From contig JANMYB010000004.1 of assembly GCA_031381645.1 (NCBI GenBank), forward strand, positions 1-20,844: DNA of 20,844 nucleotides, given 5' to 3'. Positions 13,418 through 19,544 of the stretch are shown here, piece after piece. The first letter of the stretch is position 1, and each line of letters starts with the position of its first letter. The stretch is from Methylotenera_A sp031381645 (GTDB taxonomy: Bacteria > Pseudomonadota > Gammaproteobacteria > Burkholderiales > Methylophilaceae). A program made the position numbers and the translations under genes. The notes under the pieces are model-generated. The model was not told the origin of the DNA and searched no databases. It worked only from the letters and a program-made list of their open reading frames with translations.

Positions 13418-13427
13418 TTGCTATAAT
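13418..13427 (+). promoter_or_regulatory. Extended -10 promoter of tRNA-Phe
   Basis: TTGCTATAAT combines a perfect TATAAT (13422-13427) with the extended TGN motif. It is followed by the GC-rich discriminator GCGCGAC typical of stringently controlled stable-RNA promoters. No good -35 box is seen, in line with an extended -10. It lies 50 bp before the tRNA. Confidence 0.6.
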
Positions 13428-13476
13428 GCGCGACTTAGAATTAGTCTTGTAGTTTAGTGATGTACTATTTCACACT

Positions 13477-13550
<74 letters not shown>

Positions 13551-13552
<2 letters not shown>

Positions 13553-13565
13553 GTATTCAATACTG
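13551..13565. repeat. 15-bp palindrome at the tRNA-Phe 3' end
   Basis: CAGTATTCAATACTG is a perfect palindrome around a central C. It begins with the final CA of the tRNA. As RNA it can form a 5-bp stem with a 5-nt loop; no T-run follows, so a terminator function is doubtful. It may be part of a recombination or processing site. Confidence 0.35.
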
Positions 13566-13588
13566 ATATTAATTAATACTATTTGCAA

Positions 13589-15967
13589 CTAAGCTGCAAT
13601 GTCATCCCAAGAGTCGACCCTATCATTCCAGCTTTTTAACCAAGGCGAAAAGTCTTTTACGGGCATTGGTTTCCCCATGAAATATCCTTGCCCATAATCG
13701 CACCCCATACTTTCTAACAATAGCCATGAGCCTATATTTTCGATACCTTCTGCAACTACTTCTAAATTTAGGTTATGACCAAGATCAATAGTTGACTTTA
13801 CTATCTTTCTATCACTTTCATCATTTTCCATATTCATTACAAAAGATTTATCTATTTTTAATTTATGGACAGGTAAACGCTTCAAATATGCTAGAGATGA
13901 GTAACCTGTTCCAAAATCATCAATGGCAATTTTTATACCCATTTCAGCAAGACTATTTAGTGTGGCCTCAGCTCTAGATGGATCATCCATAATGCTGCTC
14001 TCTGTAATTTCCAATGATATAGATTCACTTGACAGTTGGTACTCATTTAGCAATTCAAAAATCTTTTTTGGCAAGTCATGATCAATTAAATCTTTAGCCG
14101 AAATATTTACAGCAATCGATAGGTTTAATCCCTGCTCTTTAAACACACTAATCACTTTACAAGCCTCTTCTATCATCCAAAGACTAATTTTTTGAATAAG
14201 TCCCGATTGTTCAGCAAACGGTATAAATTGATCAGGAAATATAAGTCCCTTTTCGGGATGAGTCCATCTTACTAACGCTTCGGTTGAGTAAGCTTGCTTT
14301 GTACTGATATTTATTTTGGGTTGCAAAAATAATGATAATTGACTGTTTTCAATAGCAAATTTTAGCTCTGAAGCTAACATCAAATTCTCTTGCTGGTTAG
14401 CATCAAGACTTGGATTGTACTCTACTATGCTAATTTTTCTTTTTTTCGAACTAGCCAGAGCCGTTTCTGCGTTTTGAAGCAACTGTTCATCGGTTTTTCC
14501 ATGTTCGGGGTAGGAGGCGACACCAACCCCAGCCGAAATATCTATGCGCTGCTCACCAATCAGAATAGGCTTCTCAAAAAGTTTTAAAATACCTTCCACT
14601 ATCGCCAAGCCTTCTTTTTGGCCATGACCTTTCAACAATACAGCAAACTCATCTGCCCCAACTCTCGCAGAAAAATCGCTAGATTTTCTAATTGATCCAT
14701 TAATAAGCTCACCAATATTTTTTAGCAATGCGTCTCCAAATTCACGCCCCATAATATTGTTGATCTGTTTAAATCGATCCAAATTAAACACAAAGATAGT
14801 AAATTTTTCATTTTTTTCTTCACTTATCTCGATAAGCTTAGAGAGTTTAATCATAAAAGCGTATCTATTTGGTAGGTCAGCAATCTCATCCCAGTAAGCT
14901 AACCTCGTAACTTTTTGCTCTCTGATTGCAATTGCTTCTCTCATCGAGTTAAATGCATTACTTAATTTACCTATTTCGTCTTCCCTATCCGTTTTAACAA
15001 CTAATTCATAATTACCTTGCTCAAACTCTTTAGCAATTTCAGAAAGCTTCGAGATAGGTAAGCTGATAACTTTAGAAAAATAAACCGTTACCAAAGTAAA
15101 TATAAACAGGCCAAAAATAGTTAATAAAAAAAGTGAAATTCTTAGCGTTTCAAATTGGGCAGTTGCTTCAGAAATAGATCGTTGGAGAACAACAACCAAA
15201 GAATTACCACTACTCAGACTTATTATTCTTGAACCATATGTTTTATCGCCCACCTGCATATCTGAATTTTGGATAGATGGTACGTAAATTTTACGGAACG
15301 AACTCTCTAACCCAATCAATCTTGATCCGCTAAACGTAGATGCAATTGCCGACCAGCCGCCAGCAGAGTTTTTTTGAATAAAAGTAACATCTAAGTTACT
15401 TAATTTGTTTAATTTAATCGCCAGAGAATTATCAATCTTAAAGCCCATTAATACCCAGCCAATTGTTAAAGGTGCTTTAATAGGGACTAGAACAACTTGA
15501 TAGGGATAACCATTAAATATCTCCAGATCTAAAGCTTTATTATTAGAATTGTAATTATTAATAATTTTTTTAACTGCAGTATTCGCATCTACAACACTGA
15601 CATTTCCTGAAATAATTGTTTTTTCACCTTGAGTTGAGTAAAAAATAGCGATGTCTGCATTGATTCTCGATTGATGATTGTTCAGTGCAGAGATAATAGT
15701 TTCATCGTCATTTGTTGAAATTGAATCTCGAAATCCATAGTCAGCAGCTAGTATTTTGGCACCTTGTTGCAAGCTTGCTGTATTGTTATCTAATATATTT
15801 AAAAATACCTTTTCACCCACTTGCAAATCTCTTTGAACTGATGCGTGGGCATTTTTATTGATACTTATCCCTAAGGGAATAAGGCCAGCAAGCTGAATGA
15901 GAATAATTAATGTCAAAAAGACAAATATTATTTGACTCTTTATGCTTTTAAATTTCATTGAATTCAT
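13589..15967 (-). CDS. Membrane c-di-GMP protein: dCache-like sensor, HAMP, GGDEF, EAL
   Basis: A 792-residue inner-membrane protein. TM1 spans about 12-34, a periplasmic sensor (dCache-like) about 35-272, TM2 about 276-297, HAMP about 298-350, GGDEF about 355-515 and EAL about 530-780. The GGDEF domain looks inactive: the motif is GADEF (437-441), the NLDRFKQINN helix lacks the usual Asp, and the inhibitory RxxD is KSSD (428-431). The EAL domain keeps its key residues: E563 in EALVRW, N621, E653 in LEITES, D683-D684, K704 and E740. It is therefore most likely a c-di-GMP phosphodiesterase switched by a periplasmic signal (inference). Its ATG overlaps the stop of the cupredoxin-like gene (ATGA), so it is the last gene of a three-gene operon. 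Confidence 0.9.
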   Translation of the reverse strand: MNSMKFKSIKSQIIFVFLTLIILIQLAGLIPLGISINKNAHASVQRDLQVGEKVFLNILDNNTASLQQGAKILAADYGFRDSISTNDDETIISALNNHQSRINADIAIFYSTQGEKTIISGNVSVVDANTAVKKIINNYNSNNKALDLEIFNGYPYQVVLVPIKAPLTIGWVLMGFKIDNSLAIKLNKLSNLDVTFIQKNSAGGWSAIASTFSGSRLIGLESSFRKIYVPSIQNSDMQVGDKTYGSRIISLSSGNSLVVVLQRSISEATAQFETLRISLFLLTIFGLFIFTLVTVYFSKVISLPISKLSEIAKEFEQGNYELVVKTDREDEIGKLSNAFNSMREAIAIREQKVTRLAYWDEIADLPNRYAFMIKLSKLIEISEEKNEKFTIFVFNLDRFKQINNIMGREFGDALLKNIGELINGSIRKSSDFSARVGADEFAVLLKGHGQKEGLAIVEGILKLFEKPILIGEQRIDISAGVGVASYPEHGKTDEQLLQNAETALASSKKRKISIVEYNPSLDANQQENLMLASELKFAIENSQLSLFLQPKINISTKQAYSTEALVRWTHPEKGLIFPDQFIPFAEQSGLIQKISLWMIEEACKVISVFKEQGLNLSIAVNISAKDLIDHDLPKKIFELLNEYQLSSESISLEITESSIMDDPSRAEATLNSLAEMGIKIAIDDFGTGYSSLAYLKRLPVHKLKIDKSFVMNMENDESDRKIVKSTIDLGHNLNLEVVAEGIENIGSWLLLESMGCDYGQGYFMGKPMPVKDFSPWLKSWNDRVDSWDDIAA

Positions 15968-16590
15968 CTGCCCGAAATTAAAGACGCTTCATTAATCTCT
16001 AGCTTCACATTGAGTTTTTGATCACTTTTTAAATCTATACTTTTCTCAACAGGCGTGTTCTCCTTTACCAAAGCATAATGCCAAACTTTTAGCACATAGT
16101 TTCCCTCTGGGATATTCGAAATTTTTATTACCCCAGATTTATCAGTTTTCCCAAAGTAGGGAGTATCAACTACGTAAACGAATGCAAGCATCGCATCATG
16201 AATATTACAGCCAAGCACTACTGTTCCAGCTTTATCAAAAACTACTGGACTGGCAGGCACACCCGAATAAAGTTTTAATTCAAACTTTTTTGCCGGTGAG
16301 AATGAATATACATGATGTCGCACGCTATCTTTATTGGGAAAATTAACACTTGAACCTGTCTGAACAACTGTCACCAGCGGGTTAAATTGCTTGGATTTTT
16401 GCTCTATATCTGCTTTGACAGAACCAGAACCTATGATGTTGGGCTTGCTACTCTCCAAATAAACGACTGCTTCACTTAAGGCTTTTCCATTAACATCTGT
16501 AACTATAGTGGTAACTTCTGAAGCTAACACATTGCCAGACAGTGAAAATACAAAAATTATCTTCGAATACAAATTGAAATAATTACCCAT
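15964..16590 (-). CDS. Periplasmic cupredoxin-like protein with C-terminal carboxypeptidase-regulatory-like domain
   Basis: A 208-residue exported protein with a signal peptide to about residue 23. The middle resembles a cupredoxin: VRHHVYSF (H92/H93) and GCNIHDAM with C128, H131 and M134. The C-x2-H-x2-M spacing is that of amicyanin, so a type-1 copper site is plausible. The segment after about 145 (KTDKSGVIKISNIPEGNYVLKVWH, in parts) is a carboxypeptidase-regulatory-like beta-sandwich. Proteins of this layout are often labelled 'methylamine utilization protein' by annotation pipelines, but no methylamine dehydrogenase genes are here. GGAG lies 8 nt before the ATG. It sits between the hemoglobin lipoprotein (3-bp gap) and the c-di-GMP protein (4-bp overlap), so a partner role to that sensor is likely (inference). 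Confidence 0.82.
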   Translation of the reverse strand: MGNYFNLYSKIIFVFSLSGNVLASEVTTIVTDVNGKALSEAVVYLESSKPNIIGSGSVKADIEQKSKQFNPLVTVVQTGSSVNFPNKDSVRHHVYSFSPAKKFELKLYSGVPASPVVFDKAGTVVLGCNIHDAMLAFVYVVDTPYFGKTDKSGVIKISNIPEGNYVLKVWHYALVKENTPVEKSIDLKSDQKLNVKLEINEASLISGR

Positions 16591-16593
16591 TAC

Positions 16594-17037
16594 TTACTCT
16601 CCGCTATAAACCACATCATGTTTCATTGGTGCCAAAATTTTCAGCAACTCATTTTTCTCTCTATTGGCTATTCCATTTTTGTCCAAAGTCTCACGCAATG
16701 CCTGAACCATTAACTCAAACTCCGCAGTGGTAATTTTTGCATCCGCATGAGAATTTTTCATCGTTTCTCCCTCATACACACAATCGCCTCCTGTTTTTAA
16801 ACATAGAAAATTGGTGAAGCTTTCTTTGAGTGGTTTCATTTTCACTCCATCGAAAGAGCGTTTAGTTCTTGGATCTGCAACCATCTTATCTAAAGTTTCA
16901 GAGGTAATAGTTGCAAGCTTTTCTTTTCCACCAATTCTTGTAAATAGCGTCTGATCCCTATTTGAAATAGTTGAGCATCCAGAAAAAAAATATAAACTTA
17001 AAATGCAGAGTGTTAAAACCGTTTTATTAAACTTCAC
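16594..17037 (-). CDS. Group I truncated hemoglobin, lipoprotein form
   Basis: A 147-residue protein with a lipoprotein signal peptide (lipobox FSGC, C21) followed by a group I truncated hemoglobin domain. LFTRIGGKEKLATITSETLDKMVADPR (in parts) gives helices A-B. MKNSHADAKIT holds the likely proximal heme histidine at H97, and FELMVQALRETLDKNGI and NELLKILAPMKHDVV finish the fold. Truncated hemoglobins are usually cytoplasmic, so an envelope-anchored form is notable; such proteins could bind O2 or NO outside the cytoplasm. The start codon is GTG, with AGGGG 7 nt upstream. It is the first gene of the operon that continues with the cupredoxin-like and c-di-GMP genes. Confidence 0.87.
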   Translation of the reverse strand: MKFNKTVLTLCILSLYFFSGCSTISNRDQTLFTRIGGKEKLATITSETLDKMVADPRTKRSFDGVKMKPLKESFTNFLCLKTGGDCVYEGETMKNSHADAKITTAEFELMVQALRETLDKNGIANREKNELLKILAPMKHDVVYSGE

Positions 17038-17217
17038 TATTTAGCCCCTTGAATTATTGCCACAATTCGCATGTAGGATATATCAGTCATCATATAAAAG
17101 AACTGCAGATTTTTAAGTGCCAATATAATATATTTTTACACGCTATTTTCTGAATTTAATTTTTACTACTTTCAGATAATATCTCGACTAAATAAATCCT
17201 TTTAAGGTTCAAGTACT
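17038..17217. promoter_or_regulatory. Divergent promoter region between the hemoglobin operon and the DUF3034 gene
   Basis: The 180-bp, very AT-rich spacer must hold promoters for both directions. A TATAAT at 17124-17129 could serve the plus-strand gene, but several similar boxes exist and none has a clear -35 partner. Shared control of both units is plausible but not shown. Confidence 0.4.
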
Positions 17218-18096
17218 ATGAAAGTATTTTCAATTCTCATATCCCCCATAAGGCTGGCTGTACTGACCAGCCTATTCTTTGCTTCAGTGCAGTCCAGTGC
17301 TGGGGATCGTCTGTTAGCTACTGGTGGTGTTGTCGAAATTGGGGGCGCTGCTGGAGGAGGCCTAAATCCTTGGGCGCTTATCACAGGTTATGGCACAAAT
17401 GAACAGATTGGGGCATCCGCTAACTTTACAAAAGCCAGAACAAACGGTGGGTATGAGATAGATTCTGGAGGATTTGGTATTGGGTTTTATAACCGTTTTG
17501 AGCTTTCGTTTAATCAAACAAAATTTGGTCTTAGTAACACAGTACCTAATGAATCTATCAAAATGGATACCGTTGGCTTAAAGCTCAGAGTGCTAGGCGA
17601 TGCTATATATGACCAAGACAATTGGAGTCCGCAAATAGCAATAGGCGTTCAGTATAAAAAAAATGAAGACTTCAATCTTGTACCCAAACTTATAGGTGGT
17701 CAACACAGCTCTGGAGTGGATTTTTACGTCTCTGCAACTAAACTCTACCTCGGTGCAGTCTATGGACGAAATCTTCTTTTAAACGCCAATTTACAAGCAA
17801 CCAAAGCCAATCAATTTGGACTGCTGGGCTTTGGTGGGGATAGGCATGACTCCTACAGCATCAACCCTGCATTTTCAGCAGCTCTAATGCTAAACGATAA
17901 CCTACTGATAGGTGCGGAGTACCGAACAAAACCTGACAACATTAAAATATTTGAAGAGGACGATGCAAACGACTTATTTTTAACATGGTTTCCATCAAGA
18001 AATTTCTCAATAACCAGTGCTTATATTGATCTAGGAAACATAGCAAATAAAGACAACCAAACTGCATGGTATCTTTCCGGACAAATTTCGTATTAG
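17218..18096 (+). CDS. DUF3034 family protein, probable outer-membrane beta-barrel
   Basis: A 292-residue exported protein with a signal peptide to about 29 (…SVQSSAGD). The mature part is full of alternating beta-strand patterns with glycine and aromatic residues (GIGFYNRFELSF, GLKLRVLGDAIY, FYVSATKLYLGAVYG, AWYLSGQISY). It ends in Tyr, as outer-membrane barrels do. The N-terminal LLATGGVVEIGGAAGGGLNPWALI is characteristic of DUF3034, whose function is unknown. AAGG lies 10 nt before the ATG. It is divergent from the hemoglobin/cupredoxin/c-di-GMP operon. The family assignment is from memory of its N-terminal signature and was not searched. Confidence 0.78.
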   Translation: MKVFSILISPIRLAVLTSLFFASVQSSAGDRLLATGGVVEIGGAAGGGLNPWALITGYGTNEQIGASANFTKARTNGGYEIDSGGFGIGFYNRFELSFNQTKFGLSNTVPNESIKMDTVGLKLRVLGDAIYDQDNWSPQIAIGVQYKKNEDFNLVPKLIGGQHSSGVDFYVSATKLYLGAVYGRNLLLNANLQATKANQFGLLGFGGDRHDSYSINPAFSAALMLNDNLLIGAEYRTKPDNIKIFEEDDANDLFLTWFPSRNFSITSAYIDLGNIANKDNQTAWYLSGQISY

Positions 18097-18283
18097 TTCA
18101 CCAATTAGATGTATTTAAATATCTTTAGAAAAAATGGGAAAGATAATATTAAGGTGCCTGACTTTTAAATAAGTTGCTGTCTATTCAAAACTTGACAATT
18201 TTGTCACACTCTAGTGAGTCTTGGCGAGTGAGGGTGAGGGTGAGCCTAAAACACTATATAAAGATGATTTTTATAGTTAAGAC

Positions 18284-18321
18284 TCCGCGTATCGACAGTT
18301 CGATTCTGTCCCCAGCCACCA
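18284..18321 (+). repeat. tRNA-Phe 3'-end copy, candidate att site
   Basis: The sequence from TCCGCGT to GCCACCA matches bases 13515-13552 of the intact tRNA without gaps at 34 of 38 positions. All four differences are G-to-A or C-to-T. Two of them are compensatory: the T-stem GGCAG/CTGCC has become GACAG/CTGTC and still pairs fully. No 5' half of a tRNA precedes it. It therefore looks like the 3' part of another functional tRNA allele rather than random decay. Confidence 0.75.
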
Positions 18322-18368
18322 AATTTGTAATTATTCAAAATTCCTATTCCAATCAATCCCCTAAAGCA

Positions 18369-18409
18369 TTCACATCTGATATTTCATGTGTACAATAAGC
18401 ATACTTATT
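18369..18409 (+). promoter_or_regulatory. Promoter and overlapping inverted repeat for the rhodanese-tusA-dsrE2 operon
   Basis: TTCACA (18369-18374) and TACAAT (18391-18396) are 16 bp apart and each differs from consensus at one position. The inverted repeat AATAAG-CATA-CTTATT (18394-18409) overlaps the -10 end and the expected start of transcription, where a repressor could act. Confidence 0.55.
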
Positions 18410-18419
18410 AAGGCTTAAC

Positions 18420-18743
18420 ATGAAAAGTTATTCTGAAATTGAAGCAAGCGATTTATTCGAACTTATCACCAAGCCAAAAGTGCTTTTGGTGGACGTGCGT
18501 AATGATGACGAAGTCGCGCGGGGCATCATTCCGGGTGCAATACATATTCAGCTCTCCATGCTGCCATTGCAGTACGAAAAATTAATGAATGCAAATACCG
18601 TAGTATTTTATTGCCACAGCGGAGTGCGCTCGGCACATGCGGCCGATTTTGCTGTAAATAAAGGTGTAAAAGATGTATTTAACCTAATAGGCGGCGTCAT
18701 CGCTTGGGGCAAAGCGGGCTACCTATTAAGTAAGAAAAAATAA
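18420..18743 (+). CDS. Single-domain rhodanese-like sulfurtransferase
   Basis: A 107-residue cytoplasmic rhodanese domain. VLLVDVRNDDEVARGIIPGAIHIQL (in parts) marks the N-terminal part. The active-site loop is CHSGVRS, with the persulfide-forming C65, and IGGVIAWGKAGY closes the fold. The six-residue loop is that of sulfur-specific rhodaneses rather than Cdc25-type ones. AAGG lies 6 nt before the ATG. It heads an operon with tusA (30-bp gap) and dsrE2. In sulfur-oxidising bacteria the same trio passes persulfide sulfur to downstream acceptors, so here it is probably a cytoplasmic sulfur relay. Its own sulfur donor is not in the window. Confidence 0.92.
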   Translation: MKSYSEIEASDLFELITKPKVLLVDVRNDDEVARGIIPGAIHIQLSMLPLQYEKLMNANTVVFYCHSGVRSAHAADFAVNKGVKDVFNLIGGVIAWGKAGYLLSKKK

Positions 18744-18773
18744 ACAATTAAGAATTTTTTAGATTGGGAGCTT

Positions 18774-19010
18774 ATGGAATTCGATAAAGAAATAGATGCA
18801 AAAAATCTGAATTGTCCTTTACCTATTTTGCGTTGCAAAAAAGGTTTAAGCGAAATTAACGCACACCAAACCCTAAAAATCATGGCAACGGATCCTGGTT
18901 CTGTCAAAGATTTTGAAGCTTTTTGCAAACAAACGGGGCATGTAATGGCGCGTCGAGATGAAGACGATGGCGTGTACACTTTTTACATCAAAAAACGCGC
19001 GGATGCCTAA
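18774..19010 (+). CDS. tusA: TusA-family sulfur carrier protein
   Basis: A 78-residue TusA/SirA-family protein with the CPxP motif at the end of the first strand (NCPLP, reactive C14) and the two-layer alpha/beta pattern of the family (DPGSVKDFEAFCKQTGH in the second half). TusA proteins carry sulfur as a cysteine persulfide, either for tRNA thiolation or, when linked to rhodanese and DsrE2 as here, in sulfur oxidation or sulfur trafficking. GGGAG lies just upstream of the ATG. Its TAA stop shares one base with the ATG of dsrE2, so the two are translationally coupled. Confidence 0.93.
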   Translation: MEFDKEIDAKNLNCPLPILRCKKGLSEINAHQTLKIMATDPGSVKDFEAFCKQTGHVMARRDEDDGVYTFYIKKRADA

Positions 19011-19477
19011 TGACCAAAAAGCTTGCGCTTATTGCCTCTAAAGGCAGCCTAGATTGGGCTTACCCGCCGTTTATTTTGGCCTCCACCGCTGCTGCGTTGG
19101 ATTACGAAGTGCAGATTTTCTTCACTTTTTACGGTTTAACGCTACTTAAAAAAGACTTAGGCGATTTAAAAGTCTCGCCGCTTGGCAACCCTGCCATCCC
19201 AATGCCTGTTCCCATGCCAAATTTCGTGCAAATGTTACCTGGTATGGAAAGTATGGCGACCATGATGATGAAACAGAAAATTGCCAGCAAAGGCATTGCC
19301 AGCATTGAAGAGTTGCGTAGCGCGTGTATTGAAGCGGGTGTAAAGCTAATTGCCTGCCAAATGACGGTGGATTTATTCGATTTCAAAAAATCTGACTTTA
19401 TTACAGACATTGAATTTGGTGGCGCTGCGACGTTTTTTGAATTTGCAGGCGAATCGGATGTGAATTTATTTATTTAG
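19010..19477 (+). CDS. dsrE2: DsrE2-type sulfurtransferase (DsrE/DsrF-like family)
   Basis: A 155-residue DsrE/F-like protein starting KKLALIASKGSLDWAYPPFILASTAAAL (in parts). The Pro/Met-rich loop MPVPMPNFVQMLPGMESMATMM is characteristic of the DsrE2 group. Two cysteines, C106 and C116, have C-x9-C spacing; C116 in ACQMTVDLF is the likely persulfide site. Some DsrE2 proteins are membrane-linked, but here only moderately hydrophobic stretches are seen. It is the last gene of the rhodanese-tusA-dsrE2 operon and converges on valS with 67 bp between the stops. The physiological source and acceptor of the sulfur are not shown by the window. Confidence 0.88.
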   Translation: MTKKLALIASKGSLDWAYPPFILASTAAALDYEVQIFFTFYGLTLLKKDLGDLKVSPLGNPAIPMPVPMPNFVQMLPGMESMATMMMKQKIASKGIASIEELRSACIEAGVKLIACQMTVDLFDFKKSDFITDIEFGGAATFFEFAGESDVNLFI

Positions 19478-19502
19478 TGAATTAAATAAAAATGTAAAAA
19501 GA

Positions 19503-19539
19503 TGCTCTGGAAGCCTCATGAATATTGACTCGCAGAGCA
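19503..19539. terminator. Weak long-loop hairpin between convergent dsrE2 and valS
   Basis: TGCTCTG (19503-19509) and CAGAGCA (19533-19539) form a 7-bp stem with a 23-nt loop. There is no T-run on either side, so this is only a possible bidirectional terminator. Confidence 0.25.
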
Positions 19540-19544
19540 ATGAA

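Larger units (their letters stand above)
13553..18321. mobile_element. Probable small genomic island in tRNA-Phe (integrase not seen)
   Basis: The segment starts right after the intact tRNA-Phe and ends at a 38-nt copy of a tRNA 3' end (18284-18321, 34/38 identical to 13515-13552). This is the layout left by integration into a tRNA gene. Its four genes look more AT-rich, with fewer GCG/CGC codons than the flanking genes (visual impression, not computed). No integrase, transposase or excisionase is present, so either the mobility genes were lost or the tRNA copy has another origin. Confidence 0.5.
18097..18419. other. 323-bp gene-free stretch at the island edge
   Basis: I see no gene here. 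It holds an inverted repeat TGACAA-TT-TTGTCA (18193-18206), a short tandem GGGTGA repeat (about 18232-18243), the tRNA 3'-end copy (18284-18321) and the promoter of the rhodanese gene. The open frame at 18174-18398 runs across the tRNA copy and is not credible. Confidence 0.7.

Noticed and set aside
18192..18206. Perfect TTGACA overlapping an inverted repeat (TGACAA-TT-TTGTCA), considered as a promoter with operator
   Set aside because: No acceptable -10 box lies 15-19 bp downstream, and the next gene has a better promoter at 18369-18396. It is kept only as a note in the spacer description.
18232..18246. Short GGGTGA tandem repeat, considered as a minisatellite or CRISPR-like signal
   Set aside because: Only about two and a half units of six bases are present, without spacers or flanking copies; it is too short to mean anything.
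18174..18398. 74-residue open frame on plus in the island-edge spacer
   Set aside because: It runs through the tRNA 3'-end copy and into the rhodanese promoter, and shows no protein family features.
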